NCBI GenBank assembly: GCA_001799255.1 | Contig: MGTC01000043.1 | Span: 1 to 40,847, forward strand | DNA: 40,847 nucleotides | Source of the DNA: Deltaproteobacteria bacterium RIFOXYD12_FULL_55_16 | GTDB lineage: Bacteria; Desulfobacterota; Desulfobulbia; Desulfobulbales; Desulfurivibrionaceae | Direction: 5' to 3' | Shown: one piece after another, positions 31,712 through 40,823 of the stretch | Numbering within the stretch: position 1 is the first letter of the stretch | How the letters are laid out: the number at the start of each line of letters is the position of its first letter | Program-made: the position numbers and the translations under genes | The notes under the pieces: model-generated | Told to the model about the DNA's origin: nothing | Database searches by the model: none | The model's input: only the letters and a program-made list of their open reading frames with translations

Positions 31712-33412
31712 ATGAAACTTACAGGAGCACAGGCATTCCTCAAGTGTCTGGAAGAACATGGGGTCGAAGTTATCTTCGGCTATCCTGGTGGGGCGCTCAT
31801 CGACGTCTATGACGAGTTGATGAAAAACGACAAAATCCATCACGTTTTGACCCGGCATGAGCAGGCTGCGGTTCATGCCGCCGACGCCTACGGCCGGGTG
31901 AAGGGCGAGGTCGGTGTCGCTCTGGTGACTTCCGGCCCTGGTGCCACCAATGCGGTTACCGGCATTGCCTCGGCCTATCTGGACTCGATCCCCCTGATTG
32001 TTTTTACAGGGCAGGTGCCGACCAAACTGATTGGCAACGATGCCTTTCAGGAGGTTGATATTGTTGGCATCACCCGTCCGATAACCAAACATAATTATCT
32101 GGTGAAAGACGCAGATGAGCTGGTTCCTATTATTCGGGAGGCCTTCCATCTGGCCAAGACCGGTCGTCCTGGCCCCGTGCTTATTGACATGCCCAAGGAT
32201 GTTCTGGCCACCCGGATCACCTATCCCGAGCTTAAACCCATCAGCATGCGGACTTACAAGCCCACCTACGAGCCGCATCCCGGTCAGGTCGAGAAGGCCT
32301 GCCAGGCAATGCTCAAGGCCAAAAAACCGGTGATCTACGCGGGCGGCGGGGTTATTCTCTCCAATGCCAATGAGGAGCTTACCGAACTTGCCAGAAGGCT
32401 TGACATTCCTGTGACCATGACTCTCATGGGCCTGGGTGGTTTCCCGGGTACGGATCCGTTGTCCATGGGCATGCTGGGGATGCACGGCACCTACTTTGCC
32501 AACATGGCCGTGGCTAACTGTGACCTGCTGATTGCGGTCGGCGCCCGTTTTGATGATCGGGTCACGGGCCGGATTGACGCCTTTGCCCCCCATGCCGAGA
32601 TCATCCATATTGATATCGATCCTTCCTCCATCAGTAAAAACGTCCGGGTGGATATCCCCATCGTGGCGGATTGCAAGAATGCGCTCGACGCCATCAATGC
32701 CTGGTTTGCCAGGAGCACGGAGTTCAATGCCAAAGCGTGTCTGGAAAAAAACCGGCCCTGGCATGAGCAGATCAAGGAATGGAAGATCAAGCATCCCCTG
32801 GGTTATGTTGAAGAAACCGATATCATCAAGCCCCAGTTTGTTATTCAGAAACTGCATGAACTGACCGGTGGCGATGCGATTATCACCACCGAGGTCGGCC
32901 AGCACCAGATGTGGACCGCTCAGTTCTATCATTTTAACAAGCCCCGCCAGTTTGCCACCTCCGGCGGCCTTGGGGTTATGGGCTATGGCTTCCCTGCGGC
33001 TATTGGGGCCCAGATGGCCGCCCCGGACAAGATTGTTATCGACATTGCCGGGGATGGCTCCATCCAGATGAATATCCAGGAACTGGCCACCTGCAGGCAG
33101 GAAAAATTGCCGGTCAAGGTTGCCATCTTGAACAATGGCTATCTGGGCATGGTTCGCCAGTGGCAGGAGCTTTTTTATAACAAGCAATATTCATCGACCG
33201 TCATGGAGGTTGCCCCGGATTTTGTCAAGGTGGCCGAGGCCTATGGCGCGGTGGGACTGCGGGCGACCAAGCCAAGCGAGGTCGAGCCGGTTATCCGGGA
33301 GGCCTTGAAGATTAACAATACTGTGTTCATGGACTTTGTCATTGCCAGGGAAGAGGGCGTGTACCCCATGGTTCCTGCGGGTAAGGCTACTACAGAGATG
33401 CTGCTGGTTTAG
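31712..33412 (+). CDS. ilvB: Acetolactate synthase large subunit
   Basis: A 566-residue thiamine-diphosphate enzyme that makes acetolactate or acetohydroxybutyrate, the first common step of Ile/Val/Leu synthesis. ThDP-activating Glu50 is in [13 protein letters not shown]. The FAD-region motif ([11 protein letters not shown]), central domain and ThDP-binding motif [14 protein letters not shown]...[11 protein letters not shown] are all present. It is followed by the regulatory subunit ilvN after 121 bases; the space holds copy B of the palindromic repeat, which starts within the ilvB stop region. Transcription probably continues into ilvN. Confidence 0.96.
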   Translation: MKLTGAQAFLKCLEEHGVEVIFGYPGGALIDVYDELMKNDKIHHVLTRHEQAAVHAADAYGRVKGEVGVALVTSGPGATNAVTGIASAYLDSIPLIVFTGQVPTKLIGNDAFQEVDIVGITRPITKHNYLVKDADELVPIIREAFHLAKTGRPGPVLIDMPKDVLATRITYPELKPISMRTYKPTYEPHPGQVEKACQAMLKAKKPVIYAGGGVILSNANEELTELARRLDIPVTMTLMGLGGFPGTDPLSMGMLGMHGTYFANMAVANCDLLIAVGARFDDRVTGRIDAFAPHAEIIHIDIDPSSISKNVRVDIPIVADCKNALDAINAWFARSTEFNAKACLEKNRPWHEQIKEWKIKHPLGYVEETDIIKPQFVIQKLHELTGGDAIITTEVGQHQMWTAQFYHFNKPRQFATSGGLGVMGYGFPAAIGAQMAAPDKIVIDIAGDGSIQMNIQELATCRQEKLPVKVAILNNGYLGMVRQWQELFYNKQYSSTVMEVAPDFVKVAEAYGAVGLRATKPSEVEPVIREALKINNTVFMDFVIAREEGVYPMVPAGKATTEMLLV

Positions 33413-33516
33413 GAGCCGTTGCGAAAGAATCATTAGCTTTTGATCATTTCGTTACGGCTCCTTATGCCGGTCATACCACTTCAATGTTACAGTTCAGTCA
33501 TGAACGATGGCTTAAT
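33409..33516. repeat. Palindromic repeat family, copy B
   Basis: Starts at the ilvB stop. Stem AGGAGCCGT (33411-33419) pairs with ACGGCTCCT (33454-33462), extended by CGAAA/TTTCG inside. Beyond it, ATGCCGG, CAATGTTACAGTT and GATGGCTTAAT parallel copy A at 25901-26010. Overall identity is moderate, estimated by eye. It lies between ilvB and ilvN without a U-run. Confidence 0.7.
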
Positions 33517-33533
33517 ATTTAAGGATATCCGCG

Positions 33534-34016
33534 ATGAAACATACCATTTCCGTACTGTTGCAGAATAAACCCGGAGTTCTTTCTCGAGTTACGGGCCTTT
33601 TTAGTGGCAGGGGCTTCAACATCGAAAGCCTGTCCGTAGCCCAGACCCTTGAGCAGGATGTTTCCTGCCTGACCCTGGTGACCTCCGGCGAGGATACCAT
33701 CATTGAGCAGATCACCAAACAGCTCCACAAGCTCATTGATGTTATCAAGGTCACTGATATGTGTGAGCATGATAATGTGGAGCGGGAGATGGCCTTGATC
33801 CGGGTAAAGGCCGAGGCGCACACCAGGGCTGAGGTTTTGCGGATAGTCGATATTTTTCGGGGCAAGGTTATTGATGTCGGGCCCAAGAGCTATGTGGTGG
33901 AGATTACCGGCAAGGCCAGCAAGCTTCAGGCGGTGATTGATATTTTGCGGCCCATTGGTATTCAGGAGATTGTCCGCTCTGGAACCATTGCCATGACTAG
34001 AGCCCAGAAGTCGTAA
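33534..34016 (+). CDS. ilvN: Acetolactate synthase small (regulatory) subunit
   Basis: A 160-residue regulatory subunit of acetolactate synthase (ilvN/ilvH type). An N-terminal ACT domain (HTISVLLQNKPGVLSRVTGLFSGRGFNIESL) binds valine for feedback inhibition. The C-terminal part (EVLRIVDIFRGKVIDVG, VEITGKASKLQAVID) is the conserved activating domain. AAGGAT lies 7 bases before the ATG. A terminator follows 31 bases after the stop. Confidence 0.95.
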   Translation: MKHTISVLLQNKPGVLSRVTGLFSGRGFNIESLSVAQTLEQDVSCLTLVTSGEDTIIEQITKQLHKLIDVIKVTDMCEHDNVEREMALIRVKAEAHTRAEVLRIVDIFRGKVIDVGPKSYVVEITGKASKLQAVIDILRPIGIQEIVRSGTIAMTRAQKS

Positions 34017-34047
34017 TGACTTTTTGCCGGGCAGACAGGGTTTGCAG

Positions 34048-34091
34048 ATGAACTGACAGGCGGCAGCTGTGGTCTGTTAGTTCATTTTTTT
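34048..34091 (+). terminator. Rho-independent terminator after ilvN
   Basis: ATGAACTGACAG (34048-34059) pairs with CTGTTAGTTCAT (34074-34085), 12 bp with one G-U, around a 14-base loop and followed by seven T. It separates ilvBN from psd-pssA. Confidence 0.9.
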
Positions 34092-34149
34092 ATATGGGTC
34101 GAAATGATCCGGGCCTTGAAAAATTATTTTGCATCGAGACAGAAAACGC

Positions 34150-34794
34150 ATGAAAAACCCACAAGTTCCTGTGGCCCTTGAAGGATATCCGTTCATCGGT
34201 CTTGCGGCTTTGACCACCCTGGTTCTTGCCCTTCTGGATTATGACTGCAGCGCCTTGCTGGCCTTGTTCGTCACCGCCTTTGTCCTGTACTTTTTTCGGG
34301 ATCCGGAACGGATATCCCCAGAAGATGAGGATGTGCTGGTTTCGCCGGCAGATGGCAAGGTCATCATCATCGAGAAGGTCTTTGATGACAAATTTCTGAA
34401 GGAGCATGCCTACAAGGTGAGCATCTTCATGAATGTTTTTAACGTGCATGTGAACAGGGCGCCCTGTCCTGGCACCGTAACCAGGGTGCAGTATTTCCCG
34501 GGCCTATTTTTTTCGGCCAACACCGAACGTGGGGCTTTGGAAAATGAGGCCTGCGCTCTTACCCTTGAAACCAGGAGCAGCCGCAAAATCGCGGTGGTGC
34601 AGGTGGCTGGTCTAATTGCCCGGCGGATTGTCTGTTGGGCTGGCAAGGGGGACTGGCTGATGCGTGGCGAGCGCTTTGGCCTGATTCGCTTTGGTTCAAG
34701 GGTTGATCTTTATCTTCCGCAGCAGATTCAACTGGAAGTCGTACTCGGCCAGAAAGTCAGGGCCGGGGAGACGGTTCTTGGTTATCTTCCCTGA
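34150..34794 (+). CDS. psd: Phosphatidylserine decarboxylase (short type)
   Basis: A 214-residue membrane enzyme that forms phosphatidylethanolamine from phosphatidylserine. One or two hydrophobic segments cover about residues 15-50. The self-cleavage/pyruvoyl site is Gly182-Ser183 in RFGSRVDLYLP, corresponding to the usual LGST. SPADGK and NVFNVHVNRAP are conserved family blocks. ATG 34150 is used; a TTG at 34129 is weaker. pssA, which makes the substrate, lies 95 bases downstream. Confidence 0.94.
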   Translation: MKNPQVPVALEGYPFIGLAALTTLVLALLDYDCSALLALFVTAFVLYFFRDPERISPEDEDVLVSPADGKVIIIEKVFDDKFLKEHAYKVSIFMNVFNVHVNRAPCPGTVTRVQYFPGLFFSANTERGALENEACALTLETRSSRKIAVVQVAGLIARRIVCWAGKGDWLMRGERFGLIRFGSRVDLYLPQQIQLEVVLGQKVRAGETVLGYLP

Positions 34795-34889
34795 TACCTC
34801 TTTGCAGAAAAGTATTTTTTCAATATACTGCTCAAGATAAGAGTGTGAGCATGGCGCTGTCTGCAAAAACATAGCAGAAGGAGGAGCAC

Positions 34890-35672
34890 ATGAACAGGCA
34901 CCACAAAGCCAAAAATGTAGTTTCCCCAAAGGGCACAATCTGTCTCTTGCCAAGCGTCATTACCACGGCAAGTCTTTTTAGCGGCTTTTACGCCATAGTT
35001 GCGGCCATTAATGGTCAGTATTTTCACGCCGCCGTTGCGATTATCGTCTCCGGGGTTTTTGATGGCCTTGATGGCAGGGTGGCCCGCCTTACCGGCACGA
35101 CCAGCAAGTTTGGCATGGAGTATGATTCCCTCTGCGATCTGGTGGCCTTTGGCGTGGCTCCGGCGGTGCTGGCTTATCAGTGGGTGCTGCGGCCCTATGG
35201 ACGTTATGGCTGGCTGGCGGCTTTTCTTTATGTGGCGACTACGGCTTTGCGTCTGGCTCGGTTCAACAGTCAGGACATTACTTCGAGCAAAAACGAATTT
35301 ACCGGCCTGCCGTGTCCTGCCGCCGGAGGGATGATCGCCGCCTCTGTTTTGTTTTGCAGTTATAATGAAAGATTTGAGATCATCGGCACCTTGAGAAATT
35401 TTATCATCCTGGGAACCGTATACGGTCTTTCTTATCTCATGGTCAGTTCCGTGAAATATCTGAGCTTCAAGCATGCGCAAACCGAGCGGACCAAAAAATT
35501 TCAGGTTCTGGTAGGGCTGGTTCTGCTCATCACCCTGCTGGCCACCGAACCACAGATCACCCTCTTTTTCCTGGGAGTGATCTATGTTCTATCCGGACCG
35601 CTGGCGGCGGGGTATCGTTTGGTGAGGAGGAGCAAGAGTCCTGTCGAAGAAGAACAGGGAAATTCGGTATAG
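34890..35672 (+). CDS. pssA: CDP-diacylglycerol-serine O-phosphatidyltransferase
   Basis: A 260-residue multi-span membrane enzyme that makes phosphatidylserine from CDP-diacylglycerol and serine. The CDP-alcohol phosphatidyltransferase motif D-G-x2-A-R-x8-G-x3-D-x3-D is present as DGLDGRVARLTG with TSKFGMEYDSLCD. Hydrophobic segments alternate along the protein, and the C-terminus is basic. AAGGAGG lies 5 bases before the ATG. Together with psd it completes the PE branch. leuA follows after 58 bases. Confidence 0.95.
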   Translation: MNRHHKAKNVVSPKGTICLLPSVITTASLFSGFYAIVAAINGQYFHAAVAIIVSGVFDGLDGRVARLTGTTSKFGMEYDSLCDLVAFGVAPAVLAYQWVLRPYGRYGWLAAFLYVATTALRLARFNSQDITSSKNEFTGLPCPAAGGMIAASVLFCSYNERFEIIGTLRNFIILGTVYGLSYLMVSSVKYLSFKHAQTERTKKFQVLVGLVLLITLLATEPQITLFFLGVIYVLSGPLAAGYRLVRRSKSPVEEEQGNSV

Positions 35673-35730
35673 GTCTGGCCTTGGGCGGCATTCTTCTTGT
35701 GCTGCCTGGGATGAGAGGAGTGACAAGGCA

Positions 35731-37263
35731 ATGTCTGATAAAATAATTATTTTTGATACCACCTTGCGTGATGGGGAACAGTCGCCCGGCGCAAGCATGA
35801 ATATGCAGGAAAAATTTCGCCTGGCCCAGCAACTGGTCAAGTTGAAGGTGGATGTGATTGAAGCCGGGTTTCCCGTGGCCTCGCCGGGGGATTTCGAGTG
35901 CGTGCGCAATATCGCCGAACATATCCGGGGGGCGCAGATCGCTGGTCTCGCTCGTTGCAGTGTCAAGGATATAGACCGGGCCTGGGAGGCGCTCAAGGCT
36001 GGGGAAAATCCCCGGATCCATACCTTTCTCGCCACCTCGGACATTCATTTGCAGCACAAGCTGAAGATGAGTCGGGAGCAGGTGCTGGAACTGGCCGTAG
36101 CCTCGGTGAGGCATGCCGCCAGATACACGAGCAACGTGGAGTTTTCCGCCGAGGATGCCTCGCGCAGCGATCTTGATTTTGTCTGCAAGGTCTTTGCCGC
36201 CGTAATCGAGGCTGGGGCTACAACCCTGAATTTTCCGGATACAACCGGCTATGCCCTGCCTGAGGAGTTTGGCCGTAAGATAAGTTATCTTGTTGAAAAC
36301 ACGCCCAATATTCACAAGGCTGTCCTCAGTGTCCATTGTCATAATGATCTTGGCCTGGCCGTGGCCAATTCGCTGGCAGCGGTCAACCATGGGGCCAGGC
36401 AGGTGGAGTGCACCATCAACGGTTTGGGCGAGAGGGCGGGGAACACGGCCATGGAAGAACTGGTCATGGTCATCCGCACCCGCGCCGACCAGATGCAGGT
36501 GCATACCGATATTGTCACCGAACACATCTATCCCACCAGCCGACTGGTCACCACCATTACCGGGATGCCGGTTCAGCCTAACAAGGCTATTGTCGGGGCT
36601 AACGCCTTTGCCCATGAATCAGGGATTCACCAGGACGGGGTACTCAAGGAACGAACCACCTACGAGATCATGAATCCTTGTGATATCGGGATCTCCACCG
36701 GCAATATCGTGCTGGGCAAGCATTCCGGGCGTCATGCCCTGAAGGACCGCATTGCGGTTATGGGCTACAGCCTGAAAGACGATGAGCTGGAGCGGGTCTT
36801 TACCCGGTTCAAGGAGGTGGCTGATGTCAAGAAGGAGATGTTCGACGAGGATCTTGAGGCCATCCTCATGGATGAGGTGCTGCGGATCACCGAGACCTTT
36901 TCCCTGGTGCATCTGGGGGCGATGAGCGGCAACAAGAGTCTGCCCACCGCAGCGGTGCGGCTGCTCATCGACGGGAAAGAGCTGGAGCAGGCCTGTATCG
37001 GCATCGGGCCCATCGATGCCTGTTTCCGGGCCATTGCCGAGCTGACCCAGACCAGGAGTAAACTCCTTTATTTCTCCGTTAGTTCCATCACCGGCGGCAC
37101 CGATGCCCAGGGCGAGGTGCTGGTGCGCATCGAAGATGAAGGCAAGGTTGTGGTCGGGCAGGGGGCGGATCCGGATATTGTCACCGCTGCGGCCAAGGCC
37201 TATCTTAATGCCTTGAATCGGCTGGTTTTTTTGAATAGGGAAACTATGCGGCAGGGAAGCTAA
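35731..37263 (+). CDS. leuA: 2-isopropylmalate synthase
   Basis: A 510-residue enzyme that condenses 2-oxoisovalerate with acetyl-CoA in leucine synthesis. The TIM-barrel part begins DTTLRDGEQSPG (residues 9-20), with the metal-binding HCHNDLG and the GLGERAGN block. The C-terminal LeuA regulatory domain (about 400-510, with VRIEDEGK) binds leucine for feedback. Length is that of the full bacterial type. The related homocitrate and citramalate synthases are less likely because of the overall match. Confidence 0.94.
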   Translation: MSDKIIIFDTTLRDGEQSPGASMNMQEKFRLAQQLVKLKVDVIEAGFPVASPGDFECVRNIAEHIRGAQIAGLARCSVKDIDRAWEALKAGENPRIHTFLATSDIHLQHKLKMSREQVLELAVASVRHAARYTSNVEFSAEDASRSDLDFVCKVFAAVIEAGATTLNFPDTTGYALPEEFGRKISYLVENTPNIHKAVLSVHCHNDLGLAVANSLAAVNHGARQVECTINGLGERAGNTAMEELVMVIRTRADQMQVHTDIVTEHIYPTSRLVTTITGMPVQPNKAIVGANAFAHESGIHQDGVLKERTTYEIMNPCDIGISTGNIVLGKHSGRHALKDRIAVMGYSLKDDELERVFTRFKEVADVKKEMFDEDLEAILMDEVLRITETFSLVHLGAMSGNKSLPTAAVRLLIDGKELEQACIGIGPIDACFRAIAELTQTRSKLLYFSVSSITGGTDAQGEVLVRIEDEGKVVVGQGADPDIVTAAAKAYLNALNRLVFLNRETMRQGS

Positions 37264-37350
37264 GGCCTTTAGTGTCTGTTTTGCAACCTGCTGTTATCTG
37301 CTAACAATTGCCGGGTGATGCCCGGCGGCTGTCTGTAAGGGATCTTGATC

Positions 37351-38379
37351 ATGACTGCTGCAAAAAAGAAATTCAATGTTGCTGTGGCCGGGGCCACCGG
37401 GGCTGTGGGCGGCGCCATGCTGGATGTCCTGGCGCGAAGGAACTTCCCTCTGGATGAGTTGCGCTTGCTTGCCTCGGAACGATCCGTGGGTAAAACCCTC
37501 AGCTTCAAGGGCCGGGAGATCCCGGTGCAGCTGTTGAGCAAGGATGCCTTTGCCGGGATCGATATCGCCCTTTTTTCCGCAGGCGCGGCCCGATCCTTCG
37601 ATTTTGCCCCGGCTGCGGCGGCGGCAGGGGCGGTGGTTATTGACAACTCCAGCGCCTACCGCATGGACCCGGAAATCCCTCTGGTGGTGCCGGAGGTGAA
37701 CCCTCAGGCCATTGCCAGGTATAAAAAACGGGGGATCATCGCCAATCCTAACTGTTCCACGATCCAGATGCTGGTTGCCTTAAAACCCATCCACGACCAG
37801 GTGCGGATCAAGCGGATTGTAGTCTCCACCTATCAGGCGGTTTCCGGCACCGGGGCCAAGGCCATTGAGGAACTTAAGCAGCAGGTGCTTGATTATGCGG
37901 CGGGCAGGCCTATGACGCATAGTGTGTATCCGCACCAGATCGCTTTCAACTGCCTGCCCCAGATCGACAGCTTCCTTGAGAACGGCTACACTAAGGAAGA
38001 GATGAAGATGGTCAACGAGACCCGCAAGATCTTTGAAGATCAGAGCATCGGCGTCACCGCCACCACGGTGCGGGTCCCGGTTTTCTACGGTCATTCCGAG
38101 TCGGTCAATATTGAGACCGAAAAGAAGATCAGCGCAGCCGAGGTCAAGGCCCTGCTGAAGAATGCTCCTGGCGTGCGCTTGGTGGATGAGCCGACCCTGG
38201 GCCAGTATCCCATGGCTATTGACTGCGCGGGCAGGTTTGAGACCCTGGTGGGCCGGATTCGGGAGGATGAGTCTATCCCCAACGGCATCAACCTCTGGGT
38301 GGTCTCTGACAATATCCTCAAAGGCGCGGCGCTCAACGCGGTGCAGATCGCCGAGGAACTTATCCGGGATTATCTGTAA
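37351..38379 (+). CDS. asd: Aspartate-semialdehyde dehydrogenase
   Basis: A 342-residue NADPH enzyme that reduces β-aspartyl phosphate to aspartate semialdehyde, the branch point to Lys, Met and Thr. The Rossmann start is VAVAGATGAVG, catalytic Cys135 lies in NPNCSTIQ, and GTGAKAIEEL and RVPVFYGHSESV are typical. ATG 37351 has AAGGGA 8 bases upstream; TTG at 37345 is weaker. The product is also the proposed substrate of the DUF39 enzyme at 23440. rsmD begins 3 bases after the stop. Confidence 0.95.
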   Translation: MTAAKKKFNVAVAGATGAVGGAMLDVLARRNFPLDELRLLASERSVGKTLSFKGREIPVQLLSKDAFAGIDIALFSAGAARSFDFAPAAAAAGAVVIDNSSAYRMDPEIPLVVPEVNPQAIARYKKRGIIANPNCSTIQMLVALKPIHDQVRIKRIVVSTYQAVSGTGAKAIEELKQQVLDYAAGRPMTHSVYPHQIAFNCLPQIDSFLENGYTKEEMKMVNETRKIFEDQSIGVTATTVRVPVFYGHSESVNIETEKKISAAEVKALLKNAPGVRLVDEPTLGQYPMAIDCAGRFETLVGRIREDESIPNGINLWVVSDNILKGAALNAVQIAEELIRDYL

Positions 38380-38382
38380 CCG

Positions 38383-38964
38383 GTGCGGATCATTGGCGGC
38401 AGTGCCCGGGGGCGCAAGCTGCTGGCGCCGGGGCGGCGTTTCGGTGCGCTGATTCGGCCTACCTCAGACCGGGCCAGGGAGGCGATTTTTAATATCCTCG
38501 CGGCCAGGGTTGCCGGGGCCACGGTGTTGGATCTTTTTGCCGGCACCGGCGCCCTGGGGCTTGAGGCCTTGAGCCGGGGCGCGGCGCGGGCGGTTTTCGT
38601 CGATGGCCAGCGTTTGGTCACCGAGCTGATCGAAAGTAATGTCGCTCTCTGTGGTTTCGCCGAGCGCGCCACGGTGCTGCATAAGGATCTGTCGCGTGGG
38701 CTTGCTTTTCTTGCGGCATTTAAACCACCCGGCGGATTTACTCTGATCTTTCTCGATCCGCCCTATGAGAGTACGCTTGCTCTGCGTGGGCTTGAGTTTC
38801 TTGCAGGCGGAAGTTTCCTGGCCGCCGGGGCCATTGTTGTGCTTGAAGATGCGGCGGCAGCGCAATACCCGCAAACCCTGGGGCCGCTTGCCTGTTTTGA
38901 TCAACGCCGATATGGAGAGGCTGGTTTCTGGCTTTACCAGCAGATGGAGGCAGGGGTGCCATGA
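38383..38964 (+). CDS. rsmD: 16S rRNA (guanine966-N2)-methyltransferase
   Basis: A 193-residue methyltransferase that modifies G966 of 16S rRNA. The opening RIIGGSARGRKLLAPG and RPTSDRAREAIFN are RsmD hallmarks; motif I is DLFAGTGALGLEAL and the catalytic DPPY is at residues 125-128. GTG start at 38383. It is packed between asd (3 bases) and coaD (4-base overlap), the usual rsmD-coaD neighbourhood. Confidence 0.95.
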   Translation: MRIIGGSARGRKLLAPGRRFGALIRPTSDRAREAIFNILAARVAGATVLDLFAGTGALGLEALSRGAARAVFVDGQRLVTELIESNVALCGFAERATVLHKDLSRGLAFLAAFKPPGGFTLIFLDPPYESTLALRGLEFLAGGSFLAAGAIVVLEDAAAAQYPQTLGPLACFDQRRYGEAGFWLYQQMEAGVP

Positions 38965-39485
38965 CTGACTACGAGCCGTTTGTCTCTGAAAAGACCTCCG
39001 AATCAGTGGCCGTGTACCCTGGCACCTTTGATCCCATAACCAACGGGCATCTCGATATCGTTCACCGGGGGCTGCACCTGTTTGACCGGATTATCATTGC
39101 CGTTGCCAGCAACCCCGCCAAGCAGCCTTTTTTTTCCCTTGATGAACGACGCAGGATGATCGAGGACTGTTTCCCCGGCGAAGAAAACCGGATTTCGGTC
39201 GAGAATGTTTCCGGGCTTCTTGTTGATTTTGCCTACAAGCGCGGGGCCAAGGCGATCATTCGCGGCTTGCGGGCCGTGTCGGATTTTGATTACGAGTTTC
39301 AGCTGGCTCTGATGAACCGCCGGATCGAGCGGGAGGTGGAAACGGTTTTCCTGATGACCGGCTTCCGCTGGATCTTTATCAGCTCCAGCATCATCAAGGA
39401 TGCGGCCAGGTATGGCGGGGACGTGAGCGGCCTGGTGCCGGATCATGTCTGCGAGAAACTGCGGGCCAGGTATCTGCAACCATGA
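38961..39485 (+). CDS. coaD: Phosphopantetheine adenylyltransferase
   Basis: A 174-residue enzyme that adds AMP to phosphopantetheine, the penultimate step of coenzyme A synthesis. It shows AVYPGTFDPITNGH (TNGH at 27-30), GLRAVSDFDYEFQ and the nucleotide-binding ISSSIIKDAA. About 14 extra residues precede the usual start. The ATG overlaps the rsmD stop and the stop overlaps the Rieske gene start, both by 4 bases. Pathway link: panC-panD lie in the same window. Confidence 0.95.
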   Translation: MTDYEPFVSEKTSESVAVYPGTFDPITNGHLDIVHRGLHLFDRIIIAVASNPAKQPFFSLDERRRMIEDCFPGEENRISVENVSGLLVDFAYKRGAKAIIRGLRAVSDFDYEFQLALMNRRIEREVETVFLMTGFRWIFISSSIIKDAARYGGDVSGLVPDHVCEKLRARYLQP

Positions 39486-39904
39486 GAGGGGAGCCTTTAA
39501 CCCGGCGGATATTTCTGGCGGGTTCCTGGTCCTGGCTGCGCTGGGCCGCAGGTATCCTGCTGTTGTATCCTCTTTTTCGCTTTCTTGGCTACCGCGCCCC
39601 CAAACAGCCACGCATCGTCAAGGTTGGCAAGATTGTGCCGGTGGGCGGCTTTGCGCTGGAGCATGATTTTATCCTTTTTGTCGGGCAAGGCGGGCCGTGG
39701 GCCGTGTCGCGGAAATGTACCCATCTGGGCTGCCGACTTAATTACCAGGAAAAAGAAGGTGTTCTTCTCTGCCCTTGTCATCAGAGCCGATTCAGCAGGG
39801 AAGGTGTCCGGCTCAGCGGCCCGGCCAGAAAAAATCTTCCCCGTTTTCAGGTGGTAACGGTGCGGGAGGCAAAGGACGGAAAGGGATACCTTGTCAGTCT
39901 CTAA
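39482..39904 (+). CDS. Rieske [2Fe-2S] protein
   Basis: A 140-residue electron carrier. An N-terminal twin-Arg-like segment (LTRRIFLAG) and one membrane helix (about 16-36) precede the cluster domain. The ligands are Cys79, His81, Cys97 and His100 in CTHLGC and CPCHQSRF, with Cys84 and Cys99 placed for the disulfide of bc1-type Rieske proteins. It overlaps coaD by 4 bases, and the cytochrome b gene follows 4 bases after its stop. It probably delivers electrons from menaquinol via that subunit. Confidence 0.92.
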   Translation: MRGEPLTRRIFLAGSWSWLRWAAGILLLYPLFRFLGYRAPKQPRIVKVGKIVPVGGFALEHDFILFVGQGGPWAVSRKCTHLGCRLNYQEKEGVLLCPCHQSRFSREGVRLSGPARKNLPRFQVVTVREAKDGKGYLVSL

Positions 39905-39908
39905 AGCC

Positions 39909-40751
39909 ATGAATATTCGCGCCCTGATCATCGAGACGAAATGGGGAGGCCTGAGCCTGGTCTCGCTTTACCTCTCAGTTTTATCAGGGATGGTGGTGGC
40001 CCTCCAGTACGATCCCTCCACCCCGTATTTTTCCGCCAGCTCCCTTGATCTGCTGACGCCGTTTGGGCAATTCTTTCGCGCCTGCCATTTTTATTCCAGC
40101 CAGCTGTTTTTTCTCTTTTCCCTGGGCCATCTAGCGGCGGTTATTCTGGCAAAGGCCGAGCAGCAGCTACGTTTCGGCAAATGGCTCCTGCTGCTCGGCT
40201 CTGTCCCTGCCGCGCTGTTGCTGCTTTTTACCGGTTATGTCCTGCGGGCGGATGCAACCGGGGAGGCAGCCGGGGTCATTGCGGAAAATATCCTCCTTTC
40301 CATTCCCTGGCTGGGAGAGCCGCTGAACTCGCTGCTTTTTACCATCGAGGCCGAGGGGATGAAGCGGGTTTACGCCAACCATCTCCTTGGCCTGGGCCTT
40401 GTCTGGGGGCTCTGCTGCTGGGAGCATCTGCGCCGCTACCGGGTTGGCTTTGCCCAGCATCGCCTGCTGCTGTTTGCCACGGTTGGGATCAGTTTATGCC
40501 TGGCCGCGCCCATGGAGCCCAGCCGCCTTGGGCTGTTCCATATCCAGGGGCCCTGGTTTATGCTTGGCTTGCAGGAGCTGCTCCGCTACCTTCAGCCCTT
40601 TTGGGCCGGGGTGATCTTTCCGCTCGCCGTGGTTGTCGCCCTGGTCTGGGTGGGCAAAGAGAATCCGCTGCGGCGAAGAGCGCTGCTGTTTGTTGCAAGC
40701 TGGCTTGTTGTCTATTTTTGCCTTTCCGTGCTTGCCGTTCTAACCTGCTGA
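39909..40751 (+). CDS. Cytochrome b (N-terminal-type) subunit of a quinol-oxidising complex
   Basis: A 280-residue membrane protein with about seven or eight hydrophobic segments. Two His pairs, His60/His74 (14 apart) and His157/His172 (15 apart), match haem b ligation by cytochrome b/b6. The 15-residue second spacing is of the b6 type. No PEWY motif is recognised and there is no cytochrome c gene beside it, so the complex composition is open. It follows the Rieske gene directly. ATG 39909 is chosen; a TTG at 39891 would overlap the Rieske gene. Confidence 0.88.
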   Translation: MNIRALIIETKWGGLSLVSLYLSVLSGMVVALQYDPSTPYFSASSLDLLTPFGQFFRACHFYSSQLFFLFSLGHLAAVILAKAEQQLRFGKWLLLLGSVPAALLLLFTGYVLRADATGEAAGVIAENILLSIPWLGEPLNSLLFTIEAEGMKRVYANHLLGLGLVWGLCCWEHLRRYRVGFAQHRLLLFATVGISLCLAAPMEPSRLGLFHIQGPWFMLGLQELLRYLQPFWAGVIFPLAVVVALVWVGKENPLRRRALLFVASWLVVYFCLSVLAVLTC

Positions 40752-40788
40752 ACTTGATGGACGTGTAATTCCATTTCTAAATCAAATA

Positions 40789-40797
40789 TGCTATAAT
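40789..40797 (+). promoter_or_regulatory. Extended -10 promoter for the last gene
   Basis: TGCTATAAT is a consensus extended -10 (TG-N-TATAAT). The -35 region is weak. It lies 26 bases before the ATG at 40824. Confidence 0.6.
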
Positions 40798-40823
40798 ACC
40801 CTCACCAAAACGGAGGTGAGACT

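Noticed and set aside
31553-33187. 544-codon open frame antisense to ilvB
   Set aside because: Lies opposite a certain gene, has no recognisable domain and is explained by codon bias of the sense strand. Similar antisense frames over hcy, panC and leuA were rejected for the same reason.
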